Source: Thermogemmatispora sp. (GTDB lineage: Bacteria; Chloroflexota; Ktedonobacteria; Ktedonobacterales; Ktedonobacteraceae). Taken from it: DNA of 46,019 bases. The translations under genes were made by a program, and so were the position numbers. The notes under the pieces are model-generated. The model was given only the letters and a program-made list of their open reading frames with translations, did not search any database and had not been told where the DNA came from. The first letter of the stretch is position 1; each line of letters begins with the position of its first letter. Where the stretch lies: the NCBI RefSeq assembly GCF_019683635.1, contig NZ_JADGIA010000013.1:1-46019 (forward strand), given 5' to 3'. Positions 23,316 through 31,950 of the stretch are shown one piece after another.

Positions 23316-25178
23316 CTAGCGATGAATCAGAGCCTTGACCGCCTGGGCAATATGGTGGGCATCGATACCGGCCTCCTCCAGCTGCTCCATAGGCTTGGCG
23401 GAGCCGGGCATCTCCTGGACAGCCAGCTTGACCACACGCGGCAGCGGCCCAGCGCGCTGCGTAAAGGCCTCCAGCACCGCCTCACCCAGACCACCTTCCG
23501 GCCAGTGATCCTCGACTGTCACAATGCACTGCTTCGTCTCATCGGCAGCCTGGAAAAGCGTCTCCTCATCGATCGGCTTGATCGAATAGGCATCGATCAC
23601 TCGCACCAGGATGCCCTCGGACTTCAGGTACTCATAGGCCTTGAGGGCCTCGTGAACCGTGATGCCAGCCGCCACGATCGTCGCCTGGTCGTTCTCCGAG
23701 CGGCGCAGCACCTTGCTGCCGCCGATGGGGAACTCGTCATCGGGACTGTAGATCACAGGTGTCTTCTCGCGCGTTGTGCGCAGATAGACGATCCCGCCAT
23801 GCTCTGCCATCTGGGCCACCAGCTTCGCCGTCTGGTTAGCATCGCAGGGATAGAGTACCGTGCTGCCGAAGATGGCCCGCATCATGGCCAGGTCCTCCAG
23901 GCCCATCTGAGACGGTCCATCCTCGCCGATCGAGACCCCAGCATGCGAGCCACACAGGCGGATATTGGCACGCGAGATGGCTCCCATGCGGATAAAGTCG
24001 TAGGCGCGTGTCAGAAAGGCTGCGAAGGTCGACGCGAAGGGGATGCGCTGGCGGACACTCATGGCGATGGCCGCAGCGACCATCTGCTGCTCCGCAATGT
24101 ACTGCTCAAAGTAGCGCTCGGGGTAAGCCTTGGCGAACTCCTCAGCGTAGGTCGAGTTGCTGACCTCACCATCGAGGGCTACCACCTCGGGATAGGCGGC
24201 GCCCAAAGCCTTGAGGGCATCGCCATAGGCTTTGCGCGTGGGTACTTCCTGGCCACTGGCGTAGCGCGGCAACTCCAGAGGCTTGCGCTCCGCGGCAGCC
24301 GGCTGCAGATTCTCGGGCTTCTGCACCGTAAAGATCTGGCTGCGCACATGGGGCAGCTCGGCCAGAGCCTTCTCCTCCTGTTCCTTGCTGAGAGCCTTGC
24401 CATGCCAGCCCTCGGCGTTCTCCAGGAACGAAACCCCTTTGCCCTTCACGGTACGGGCGATGATCAGCGTCGGCGCCCCTTCCGCCTTCATAGCCTGGGC
24501 ATAGGCGCGATCGATCTCCTCGTAGTTATGTCCATCGATGACCAGTGCTCGCCAGCCGAAGGCTTCAGCCCGCTCAGCGTAGGCCGCTGTATTCCAGCCC
24601 AGCATCGTTTCGCCGCGCTGGCCCAGGCGATTGCAGTCGAGAATACCGATCAGATTATCCAGCTTATAGTGAGCGGCGTGCTCGATGGCTTCCCAGATGG
24701 AGCCTTCGGCCATCTCGCTATCTCCCAGCAGCACCCAGACGCGATATGGCAGCTTATCCAGATACTTGCCGGCCAGCGCAATTCCCACACCGATCGGCAG
24801 ACCCTGACCCAGGGAGCCAGTCGCCACCTCCACCCAGGGCAGGACTGGCGTCGGATGCCCCTCCAGCCGGCTGCCACGCTTGCGCAGGGTCAGCAACTCC
24901 TCGTCGGTAATGGCGCCCGCCGCTTTGTACATAGCGTAGAGCAGCGGCGCCGCATGGCCCTTGGAGAAAATCAGGTGGTCGTTGTTCGGATGGTGTGGAT
25001 TGTCAAAGTCGTAGCGCAGATAGCTGACCAGCAGGACTGCCATCAAATCGGCGGCAGAGAGCGAGGAGGTCGGATGCCCCGAACCCGCCGCGGTCGTACA
25101 GCGAATACTATCTACGCGCAACTGCTGAGCAAGGTTGGTCCATTGCTCGACCTGAGTCTGTGCCTGAGTTGTCGTCAT
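23316..25178 (-). CDS. tkt: Transketolase, animal-type length
   Basis: 620 aa. It moves two-carbon ketol units in the pentose phosphate pathway using thiamine diphosphate. Visible elements are TTAAGSGHPTSS, FSKGHAAPLLYA, the GDS(x)26-28N-type ThDP motif (LLGDSEMAEGS, DNLIGILDCNRLGQ), the catalytic Glu in YIAEQQM, and the C-terminal domain IVTVEDHWPEGGLGEAV. The length and the stretch CGSHAGVSIGEDGPSQM resemble the ~620-aa animal enzymes more than the ~660-aa E. coli type, which has a longer linker. ATG 25178 is preceded by AGAGG ~9 nt upstream and a clear promoter at 25245-25273. It is monocistronic, ending at a long hairpin. Confidence 0.94.
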   Translation of the reverse strand: MTTTQAQTQVEQWTNLAQQLRVDSIRCTTAAGSGHPTSSLSAADLMAVLLVSYLRYDFDNPHHPNNDHLIFSKGHAAPLLYAMYKAAGAITDEELLTLRKRGSRLEGHPTPVLPWVEVATGSLGQGLPIGVGIALAGKYLDKLPYRVWVLLGDSEMAEGSIWEAIEHAAHYKLDNLIGILDCNRLGQRGETMLGWNTAAYAERAEAFGWRALVIDGHNYEEIDRAYAQAMKAEGAPTLIIARTVKGKGVSFLENAEGWHGKALSKEQEEKALAELPHVRSQIFTVQKPENLQPAAAERKPLELPRYASGQEVPTRKAYGDALKALGAAYPEVVALDGEVSNSTYAEEFAKAYPERYFEQYIAEQQMVAAAIAMSVRQRIPFASTFAAFLTRAYDFIRMGAISRANIRLCGSHAGVSIGEDGPSQMGLEDLAMMRAIFGSTVLYPCDANQTAKLVAQMAEHGGIVYLRTTREKTPVIYSPDDEFPIGGSKVLRRSENDQATIVAAGITVHEALKAYEYLKSEGILVRVIDAYSIKPIDEETLFQAADETKQCIVTVEDHWPEGGLGEAVLEAFTQRAGPLPRVVKLAVQEMPGSAKPMEQLEEAGIDAHHIAQAVKALIHR

Positions 25179-25244
25179 CAGCCAATCCTCTTGCCTTCCT
25201 TATGTGTGTTCATCGTTCTCTTGCTACTCGACGAATACGGTTCT

Positions 25245-25273
25245 ATTGTAGGACAACTGCCCCCCTCGGGCAA
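25245..25273 (-). promoter_or_regulatory. Candidate transketolase promoter
   Basis: On the minus strand TTGCCC (25273-25268), 17-nt spacer, TACAAT (25250-25245). The leader would be about 60 nt. Confidence 0.5.
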
Positions 25274-25447
25274 GCTGATGTTCCTTCGTTCGCTCACACT
25301 GCTGCGCCGCAGGAGACGCCCAGCTCTCGATCTCCCTCCCTGAGCTGGAGCTGGTGCGCCCGCCTGGGCCTGCACTCTCTTCTGTGAAGAATTATAGTGC
25401 TTCCCTGCACCGGATCGCTTCACTGAGATGGGGGTCGGCCTGCTCAC

Positions 25448-26548
25448 TCAAGCCAGGCCCGCGCCCTCCCTCCCTGCCTGGTTCTCTGACCAGGCCGCTG
25501 TTCTGGTCAGATCAGCGTCAGGAGCGGCGGCCAGGATCACGACCTTGAGCGCCTCGCCTGGTTGGGCCACAAGACGGAAGGCTTGCGCCGCCTCAGGCAG
25601 GGGGAAACGATGAGTGATCACGCTCTCGGCACGGATTCGACCAGTGGCCAGTAAATCAAGAGCCTGCCGCGTCTCATAGGGTCCGGCAGAGTAACTGGTG
25701 CGCAGCGTGATCTCGCGGAAAAACAGTTCATTGGGCGTCACAGGTAGCTGCTCCTCCGGTGGAGGCGGAGCAAAGAGCAGCACCGTTCCCCCCGGTCCCA
25801 CTAGCTCCAATCCCTGACGCATGGCCTGCACCTTCGACGGCGTGACGATGACTACATCGGGTTTGCGCCCGTCGTTGGCGGCAAGCACGCGCGGCAGAAG
25901 CGGCTCCCCCTCTGGATCAAAGGCCAGATCAGCCCCTACCTCTAAGGCCCGCTCGCGCCGATAGGCAATCGGGTCGACAACCATTACACGGACAGCCCCC
26001 CTCAACCGCGCCAGTTGGGCAAGCATGATGCCATTGCTGCCCGCTCCCAGAATGAGGACCCGATCGCCGGCACGCAGCATGGCGCGCTCAATACCGCGAA
26101 TACAGCAGGCCAGCGGCTCAATCAAAGTAGCCGCCTCGAACGAGAGCGAGGCGGGTAACAGCAGAACGTCGCGCTCAACGTTGGGAGCGGGAACCCGAAT
26201 ATATTCGGCCAGGCCGCCGGGATCGAGACGCGTCGCGCGAAAGGTCGGGCACTGCGAGAAGGCGCCGCGTTGACAATAGTGGCAGACCATGCATGGCACG
26301 TGATGATGTACAAAGACGCGGTCGCCAACCTTGAACTGCGCTACACCCTCCCCAACAGCTTCAACGACGCCTACCGGCTCGTGACCAGGATAGAGCGGGG
26401 CCCGCGGGCGCATATACCACTCCATGACATCGCTGGCGCAGATGCCACAGGCCACGAGCCGCACCAACAGTTCGCCGGGGCCGATGGTCGGCTGCGGCAG
26501 CTCCACGACCCGCACATCCTGATTGCTGTGATATTCAACGGCACGCAT
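25448..26548 (-). CDS. Zinc-dependent alcohol/polyol dehydrogenase (MDR superfamily)
   Basis: 366 aa from ATG 26548. It oxidises an alcohol or polyol with NAD(P). The catalytic zinc ligands are visible as C in ACGICASD and H-E in PGHEPVG. The structural-zinc region is CMVCHYCQRGAFSQC, and the Rossmann motif is LILGAGSNGIMLAQLA. The sorbitol/threonine dehydrogenase-like branch is most similar by eye. The last ~25 residues (after VVILAAAP) are an unconserved tail in which a hairpin is encoded. An upstream in-frame ATG at 26575 overlaps the end of the cupin gene and is less likely. It follows the cupin gene by 23 nt, so the two form an operon. Confidence 0.88.
   Translation of the reverse strand: MRAVEYHSNQDVRVVELPQPTIGPGELLVRLVACGICASDVMEWYMRPRAPLYPGHEPVGVVEAVGEGVAQFKVGDRVFVHHHVPCMVCHYCQRGAFSQCPTFRATRLDPGGLAEYIRVPAPNVERDVLLLPASLSFEAATLIEPLACCIRGIERAMLRAGDRVLILGAGSNGIMLAQLARLRGAVRVMVVDPIAYRRERALEVGADLAFDPEGEPLLPRVLAANDGRKPDVVIVTPSKVQAMRQGLELVGPGGTVLLFAPPPPEEQLPVTPNELFFREITLRTSYSAGPYETRQALDLLATGRIRAESVITHRFPLPEAAQAFRLVAQPGEALKVVILAAAPDADLTRTAAWSENQAGREGAGLA
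25486..25510 (-). terminator. Hairpin in the last codons of the alcohol dehydrogenase gene
   Basis: CTGACCAG and CTGGTCAG, 8 perfect pairs with a 9-nt loop, ~40 nt before the stop. The tail codons of the gene seem to have been extended through an old terminator-like element. Confidence 0.35.
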
Positions 26549-26571
26549 AACGCTCGTTCGCCCCCGCCCGC

Positions 26572-26952
26572 TCATCTTTTGGCCGGGACGACACACAGGA
26601 AGCCGAAGGCTTCGTCGCCCAGGGCAAAGAATTGATGAACCTCGTTGCCCGGAATATAGATGGCATCGCCCGCGCGCACCTCGTGCTCTTCATCACCCAG
26701 ACGCAGGCGTGCCCGCCCATGCAACACATAGACGCCATGATCATGGGCATGCTGGTCCAGCGAGGTATGCCCACCCGGCTGTACAGCAAAATAGCGCAGA
26801 TGGAAGTTCTGCGCTCCTTCATCGTTACCGATCAGGATCTGGCGCGTTGCATCTTTGGCCCGGCTATTCTCCGGTCCATAGGCGCGCACCGGCACGCCTT
26901 CCCAGCGTAGCTCTCCATGCTCCTGAGACTGGAGACGATGGATCACACCCAT
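26572..26952 (-). CDS. Small cupin-domain protein
   Basis: 126 aa, a single cupin. Cupin motif 1 is seen around GGHTSLDQHAHDHGVYVLHG (His/His/Glu-type metal ligands, here HAHDH) and motif 2 around DAIYIPGNEVHQFFA (His). So a metal ion can be bound. Such proteins include isomerases, dioxygenases and sugar- or metabolite-binding regulators; the exact role is open. ATG 26952 is preceded by GAGGAG 9 nt upstream. It is the first gene of a two-gene operon with the zinc alcohol dehydrogenase, which hints at a shared sugar or polyol pathway. Confidence 0.82.
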   Translation of the reverse strand: MGVIHRLQSQEHGELRWEGVPVRAYGPENSRAKDATRQILIGNDEGAQNFHLRYFAVQPGGHTSLDQHAHDHGVYVLHGRARLRLGDEEHEVRAGDAIYIPGNEVHQFFALGDEAFGFLCVVPAKR

Positions 26953-27054
26953 GCAAATCTACTCCTCTTGCACAGCTTAACAGCTCGTCACATGACCAGC
27001 AAGCAGCTCGCGGCTCTCATAGCACGACTCGCCCCAACCAGTGGGCACAAGCCA

Positions 27055-27070
27055 TCAGTCAGTCAGTCAG
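27055..27070. repeat. Tetranucleotide repeat (TCAG)x4
   Basis: Four exact TCAG units in the gap between the cupin and ptsI genes. Non-coding. Confidence 0.8.
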
Positions 27071-27206
27071 AGGAAGAGGACAGGCGGACTGCTTCGACTG
27101 ACTCGGTGCTGCGTCACTGCCGCCGTCAGCGGGCATGAGACTCTGCTTGTCTGCCTGCCTACCCGGCTGTCGGCTCGCCTCTCTCTGGTGCTGCCGCCTG
27201 CCCGGC

Positions 27207-29066
27207 CTACGCTATAGATTCTAGCATATGCTGCAGCTCGGCGGCGGTCTCAGCCTGCAGGAGGCGCTGAGCCTGCTCCTGCCAGTAGGCCAGGGGTTGA
27301 CGCGCGAGCCGCTCCTTGACAGCCAGCAGCGCCGGCGGGTTCATGCTCAGCTCACGTACACCAAGGCCGACCAGGAGCGGACCGATCAGGGGATCGCCCG
27401 CCAGTTCGCCGCAGACGGCCACCAGGCGCCCATGTTGCTGGCCAGCCCGCGCCACCTGGGCAATGGCGCGCCAGACCGCTGGCTCTAAACGTCCGAAGAG
27501 CGAGGCCACGCGCCCATTGGTGCGATCGACTGCCATAACGTATTGATAGAGATCATTGGTGCCGATGCTAAAGAAATCCACCGCGCGCGCCAGCACATCA
27601 GCCATCAGCGCGGCAGCGGGTGTCTCCACCATGATGCCGACCGCCGGCCTCGGCGTGAGCCGTAGCCCCTGCCCCTCCAGCTCGGCGAGTACCTCCTCAG
27701 TGAGAGCACGCAGGCGTCGCACCTCTTCCAGAGTGGCAATCATAGGAAACATAATCTGCAGCGTGATGCCCGTAGCCTGAGCGGCGCGCAGCAAAGCCCG
27801 CAGCTGCTGGCGCAGCAGCTCCTCATGGCAGAGATGAATGCGCGCCCCGCGCAGGCCAAGGGCCGGATTGGCCTCTTGCAGAGAGCCAATGAGGGCCTCC
27901 AGCGCCGGGAAGGGCTTGTCGGCGCCGGCGTCCAGCGTACGGGCAATAATAGTCTTGCCCTGCGGCTGCCCGGCAGCGAAGGCGCGGAAGAGACGTCGAT
28001 AGGCCGCTTCCTGCTCCTGCTCGTCGGGGAACTGCTCCCGACCTCCAAAGAGAAACTCGGTGCGCAGCAGGCCGATACCCTCGGCACCCTGCTCTGCAGC
28101 CTGCCTCGCTCCTTCCTCATCGCCTACGTTAGCAAAGATGGCCACCGGTACGCCATCAGCGGTAGCCCCTGAGCGTCCGCGCCAGCGTTCGCGTTGCTGC
28201 TGTTGCTCTTTTCGCTCTTTTTGCTGCAGATCAATCTTTTGCAGTATTTCCCGTTCCTGCTCAGGTGTCAAGTTGAGATAGAGCAGGCCACGCCCGCCGT
28301 CCAGAGCAATACGCTGGCCGGGTGTCAGCTGAGCGAAGAGGTCGGGAGAGAGGCCGCTGACAGCGGGAATTTCCAGAGAGCGGGCGATAATGGCGGCGTG
28401 GGTTGTCGGGCCGCCGAACACCGTACAAATACCGGCCACAAGCTTTGGATCGAGAGTAGCGGTATCAGAAGGTGTCAGATCATCGGCAACCAGGATCACT
28501 GGCTCGTGCACCCTCTCGGCCTGGGGAAGCAGGGAGCTAGCAGGGGTGCCCGAGAGCAGGCGCAGCACTCGCCCGGTGGCGTCGCGCACATCGCTGGCGC
28601 GCGCCGCCAGCAGTTCATCATCGAGGGCAGCCAGGATCTGGGCATTCTCTTCGGCGACCTCGCGCAGGGCCTGCTCCGCTGGCAGGCCTTGCTGACTGAT
28701 GCGTTCAATGGCGGCATCCAGGATTTCAGGGTCCTGCAGAATCAGCTGATGGGCCTCAAAAATAGCGGCCTCTTCCTTGCCCACCGTGCGCGCAACCTGA
28801 GCGGTCAAAGCCTGCAACTCGGCCACAGCCTGCTCGACCGCTGTGCGCAGGCGCTGCTGCTCCTCGGCTACCTGCTCCGGCGTCAGCCTGCGGCCTTTGT
28901 CTGCAGCCGTCGGCTGAGGTTGGGACTGCTGTTGCAGGGCCGGAGAGCGGTAGAGCCAGACCGGCCCAAGAGCGAGGCCGGGCGAGAGCGGAACTACGCG
29001 AAGCGGAAGTGGGGCCGAAGATGGGGAAGGAGTGGGCGCCTGGAATGTCTGTTCATGCTCAGACAC
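27207..29066 (-). CDS. ptsI: Phosphoenolpyruvate-protein phosphotransferase (PTS enzyme I)
   Basis: 619 aa, slightly longer than the usual ~570 because of a Pro/Ser/Gln-rich start and loop. Enzyme I takes phosphate from PEP onto a His and passes it to HPr. The phospho-His is H223 in GGPTTHAAIIAR. The PEP-binding TIM barrel has GIGLLRTEFLF, RTLDAGADKPF, GIMVETPAAALM, IGTNDLYQY and the catalytic Cys in VCGELAGDP. GTG 29066 follows AGGAGG by 9 nt, a strong site. A promoter is predicted at 29188-29216. No HPr or enzyme II gene lies in the window, so the partner must be elsewhere, or the enzyme has a regulatory role or acts in the DhaM-type dihydroxyacetone system. Confidence 0.93.
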   Translation of the reverse strand: MSEHEQTFQAPTPSPSSAPLPLRVVPLSPGLALGPVWLYRSPALQQQSQPQPTAADKGRRLTPEQVAEEQQRLRTAVEQAVAELQALTAQVARTVGKEEAAIFEAHQLILQDPEILDAAIERISQQGLPAEQALREVAEENAQILAALDDELLAARASDVRDATGRVLRLLSGTPASSLLPQAERVHEPVILVADDLTPSDTATLDPKLVAGICTVFGGPTTHAAIIARSLEIPAVSGLSPDLFAQLTPGQRIALDGGRGLLYLNLTPEQEREILQKIDLQQKERKEQQQQRERWRGRSGATADGVPVAIFANVGDEEGARQAAEQGAEGIGLLRTEFLFGGREQFPDEQEQEAAYRRLFRAFAAGQPQGKTIIARTLDAGADKPFPALEALIGSLQEANPALGLRGARIHLCHEELLRQQLRALLRAAQATGITLQIMFPMIATLEEVRRLRALTEEVLAELEGQGLRLTPRPAVGIMVETPAAALMADVLARAVDFFSIGTNDLYQYVMAVDRTNGRVASLFGRLEPAVWRAIAQVARAGQQHGRLVAVCGELAGDPLIGPLLVGLGVRELSMNPPALLAVKERLARQPLAYWQEQAQRLLQAETAAELQHMLESIA

Positions 29067-29187
29067 AGTGACTCAACCTCCTGAGAATCGCAGCCGCGGA
29101 TGATGCCAACCCTACGGCGGGTAGGCGATGGATGGGCGCGCCTGGCGCTGCGCGTGGGCATCGGTGCCAAACTGAAATGATGTTCCT

Positions 29188-29216
29188 ATTATCCGGCAAA
29201 AATGCGGGGGCTGCAA
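29188..29216 (-). promoter_or_regulatory. Candidate ptsI promoter
   Basis: On the minus strand TTGCAG (29216-29211), 17-nt spacer, GATAAT (29193-29188). The leader would be about 115 nt. Confidence 0.45.
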
Positions 29217-29316
29217 GAGCAAGGTCTGCCCCGTCTTCCCAACAGGAAGGGGGGAGAGCCGGCCCCATGCAGGCCGGCGTCGCTGGCTCCAGAGTGCCCG
29301 ACAGATTCTCTGTCTG

Positions 29317-29346
29317 TTTACAGAACAGGCAGCAACGATATATACT
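29317..29346 (+). promoter_or_regulatory. Candidate promoter of the lipid kinase gene
   Basis: TTTACA (29317-29322), 18-nt spacer, TATACT (29341-29346). Each box matches 5 of 6. It is divergent from the ptsI promoter and the leader would be ~45 nt. Confidence 0.45.
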
Positions 29347-29397
29347 CCTCAGCGAAGCCACCAGGAGGCGACTTCATACGAGAGTCGGGAGGAACCA

Positions 29398-30477
29398 ATG
29401 CCGGGCAAACGCCGCGCCATCGTTATCCACAGTCCCCATTCGGGACGGGCACCGCAGCTTGAAGAAGCCCTGAAGCTATTGCAAGAGGCGGACATCGAGC
29501 TAGTGAGAGTTGAGCCAATTACGAATTTAAATGAGTTACCATCGCAGGGGAGCACCTGGCTTGCTCAGGGCATCGACCTGGCCATTGCCGCAGGAGGGGA
29601 CGGCCTGGTTGGAGGAATGATCAGGCATGTTATCAAAGAAGGGCCGCCGCTGGCCATCCTGCCACTGGGTACGGCCAACGACACAGCCCGTTCGCTAGCC
29701 ATTCCCCAGGACCTGCCTGGTGCCGTCGAGGTAATCGTGGGCGGCCAGGAGGCGGCGGTCGACGTCGGCATGGTCCTCCCGGCGACAGCCTCCTCCTCGG
29801 CCTCTGGCACTGGAGGCGAGGAGGCCGAGAGCGACTACTTCTGTCATACCCTCACTATTGGGCTTAACGTTGAATTCGCACGTCTTGCAACCAGCAGCGA
29901 GATGCGCGAGCGCTTCGGCGCCATGACCTACCCGCTGGCGGCGCTGGAGGCTCTGCGCGCGCACGAACCGCTAGAGGTGGTTCTCGACTTTGAGGAGCCT
30001 TCTGGATCTCTTGCTGCTCAACAGCAGTGCCAGGGCCAGGCTCAAGCAGCGGAGGAGCTCCGCTATCAGGTGCTGCAGGTCGCGGTGATCAACGCCCCCG
30101 TTTTTGGCGGCCCGCTTCAGTTGAGCATTCCAGGCGCCAGCGTTACCGATCACCTGCTCGATATCGTCGTGGTCCAGGGACTGGACTGGAAGGAAATTGC
30201 GTCGGCCATCGGCCAGCTTTTCGCTGGCGGCGAGAGCGAGCAGGGCCAGGCGAGCGAAGGAACGACTGGCAACCCCGCTGAGCTGATGGCCTTGCCGGGC
30301 TTGCATCACTGGCGGGCCACCGGTGTCACTATCAGCACTCCCGCGGGACCCTGTGAGGTGACGCTGGATGGCGAGGTCAAAGGGAAGACCCCCATCACGG
30401 TACGCATCGCCCCCGAGCGCCTGCGGGTCCTGGTGCCCACAACCTGGCAGGCTCAGACTGCCGAGACCGGCACATGA
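29398..30477 (+). CDS. Diacylglycerol kinase-like lipid kinase
   Basis: 359 aa. This is the DAGK catalytic fold (YegS/DgkB/BmrU-type): the glycine-rich nucleotide loop AAGGDGLVGGMI at ~63-74, PLGTANDTARSL at ~90-101, and a C-terminal beta-sandwich with DGEVKGKTPITVRI. It phosphorylates diacylglycerol or another lipid at the membrane using ATP. Two low-complexity insertions (~128-145 and ~198-215, rich in Ala, Ser, Gln and Glu) distinguish it from the ~300-aa standard forms. ATG 29398 has GGGAGG ~6 nt upstream. It appears monocistronic; a hairpin follows the stop. Confidence 0.88.
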   Translation: MPGKRRAIVIHSPHSGRAPQLEEALKLLQEADIELVRVEPITNLNELPSQGSTWLAQGIDLAIAAGGDGLVGGMIRHVIKEGPPLAILPLGTANDTARSLAIPQDLPGAVEVIVGGQEAAVDVGMVLPATASSSASGTGGEEAESDYFCHTLTIGLNVEFARLATSSEMRERFGAMTYPLAALEALRAHEPLEVVLDFEEPSGSLAAQQQCQGQAQAAEELRYQVLQVAVINAPVFGGPLQLSIPGASVTDHLLDIVVVQGLDWKEIASAIGQLFAGGESEQGQASEGTTGNPAELMALPGLHHWRATGVTISTPAGPCEVTLDGEVKGKTPITVRIAPERLRVLVPTTWQAQTAETGT

Positions 30478-30510
30478 GCGGGACAGGCCGGGCCGACGCT
30501 GAGGTGAGGA

Positions 30511-30529
30511 CGGGCAGGTGAACTGCCTG
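30511..30529 (+). terminator. Hairpin after the lipid kinase gene
   Basis: CGGGCAG-GTGAA-CTGCCTG, 7 pairs including one G-U, 33 nt after the stop. No U-tract follows. Confidence 0.35.
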
Positions 30530-30731
30530 GCGATACCATTACTTACCATGCAAAGAGCACAGCACCAGACCAGACAACGGAGGCGCTGTCGCCGCTGATC
30601 AGATGGTGGCCGTGACCTGTTGTTGGTTGTGCCCGGCGGCGCCGGCTGCTCCCATCCACAAGGAAGGCAACCGTCCAGGTGCAGGCAGGAGCAGAGAGGA
30701 GGCCGCCGGCAGAAGAAGGGAGTGAGCAACG

Positions 30732-31688
30732 ATGCGTATCGTTTCCTTGCTTGCCAGCGCCACGGAAATGGTGGCCGCCCTTGGTTGCACCGAGCAACTG
30801 GTGGGGCGCTCCCACGAGTGTGACTATCCGCCCGAAGTCCAGCACCTGCCAGCCCTGAGCCGTCCGGTGATTGACATCAATACCAACAGCGCCGGCATCG
30901 ATGCCCAGGTCCGCCAGCTGGCCGGCACGCGTCGGAGTGGAGACGAGGCGGCCCTCCAGGCGCTCAGCATTTACCAGATCGACGTTGCCCGCCTCCAGGA
31001 GCTGCAACCAGACGTCATTTTGACACAAACTCAGTGCGAGGTCTGCGCCGTCAGCGAGCGCGATGTCAGCGAGGCCGTGCGGCAGCTTACCGGACTGCAG
31101 CCGCGCATCGTCTCGCTGGCTCCTTATCGCCTCAGTGATGTCTGGGAGGACCTGCGGCGTGTCGGGGCCGCCCTCGGACGTCTGGCAGAGGCTGAGGCTC
31201 TGATCGCCAGCTATCAGCAACGCCTGGAGAAGCTGCGCCAGCGCTGCGTCCGCCTGAGCGCCGAGCGCGGCCAGGCTCCCCGTGTGGCTGTCCTGGAATG
31301 GCTTGATCCGCTGATGGGAGCCGGCAACTGGACGCCTGAGCTGATCGCTTATGCTGGCGGCGAGCCAGTCTTGAGCGCCAGCGGGCAACATGCGCCCTGG
31401 ATTGGCTGGGACGAGCTGCGCCAGGCCGATCCAGAGGTGCTGATCCTCTCACCGTGTGGCTTCGATGTGGAGCGCACGCGGCAAGACGCCGCTCTGCTTC
31501 AACAGCACTCCGCCTGGTCGGAGCTGCGCGCTGTGCGCGAGGGACGCGTGTATCTCATCGATGGGAACCATTACTTGAATCGCTCCGGGCCTCGCCTGGT
31601 CGAGTCGGCGGAACTGATTGCCCGGGCGCTATGGGGGGAGCAGGCGGGAATACCGCTGCCGGCAGAGGGCTGGCAGCCTTGGCGTTAA
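30732..31688 (+). CDS. BtuF-like (helical-backbone) substrate-binding protein without signal peptide
   Basis: 318 aa. The two-lobed Fe/B12-type periplasmic binding fold is recognised from RIVSLLASATEMVAALGC at the start, QPDVILTQTQCEVCAVSE, a backbone helix (~155-185), and VRVYLID-type and GPRLVES patterns near the end. Cobalamin-binding BtuF and related proteins share this. There is no signal peptide or lipobox, so the protein seems cytoplasmic. No permease or ATPase neighbour is present. Similar stand-alone, leaderless forms occur in several phyla and may act in cobalamin or metal handling, or be ligand sensors. ATG 30732 follows AAGGGAG ~10 nt upstream. The 254-nt region upstream was checked for a B12 riboswitch and none was recognised. 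Confidence 0.78.
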   Translation: MRIVSLLASATEMVAALGCTEQLVGRSHECDYPPEVQHLPALSRPVIDINTNSAGIDAQVRQLAGTRRSGDEAALQALSIYQIDVARLQELQPDVILTQTQCEVCAVSERDVSEAVRQLTGLQPRIVSLAPYRLSDVWEDLRRVGAALGRLAEAEALIASYQQRLEKLRQRCVRLSAERGQAPRVAVLEWLDPLMGAGNWTPELIAYAGGEPVLSASGQHAPWIGWDELRQADPEVLILSPCGFDVERTRQDAALLQQHSAWSELRAVREGRVYLIDGNHYLNRSGPRLVESAELIARALWGEQAGIPLPAEGWQPWR

Positions 31689-31927
31689 GGGTCGCCCGTC
31701 AGCCAGCAGTGGAGCAAAGAAAGACAATTCAGGGCCGTCCTCCAGGGCTTGCCCGCCGCCCCAACAGGGCCTTCTTGATCGGGGAGCGGGTAACGTCCTC
31801 ACCCGAGTGGCTTTGGACCAGCCCGCGCAGGGCAAGACAGAAGGCGACAAGCACCAGAGGCGGCCCTTTGCTGTGTTCTCTTAGCTCCTGTCGCTGGCGA
31901 GCGCACCAGAGGCAGGCGCAAGAGCCA

Positions 31928-31949
31928 GAGCGCCAGTTGACTGGCACTC
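31928..31949. terminator. Hairpin between convergent genes
   Basis: GAG-C-GCCAG-TTGA-CTGGC-A-CTC: eight pairs with one mismatch and a TTGA tetraloop. It lies between the BtuF-like gene (plus) and the small membrane protein gene (minus). Confidence 0.4.
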
Positions 31950-31950
31950 G

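Noticed and set aside
23034-25343. 769-codon open frame on the plus strand
   Set aside because: It lies antisense to transketolase, which has clear motifs, promoter and ribosome site. Its translation shows no domain and reflects the GC-rich codon pattern of the real gene.
30478-30731. Possible cobalamin riboswitch before the BtuF-like gene
   Set aside because: The conserved B12-box elements were not found in the right order; only a simple hairpin is visible.
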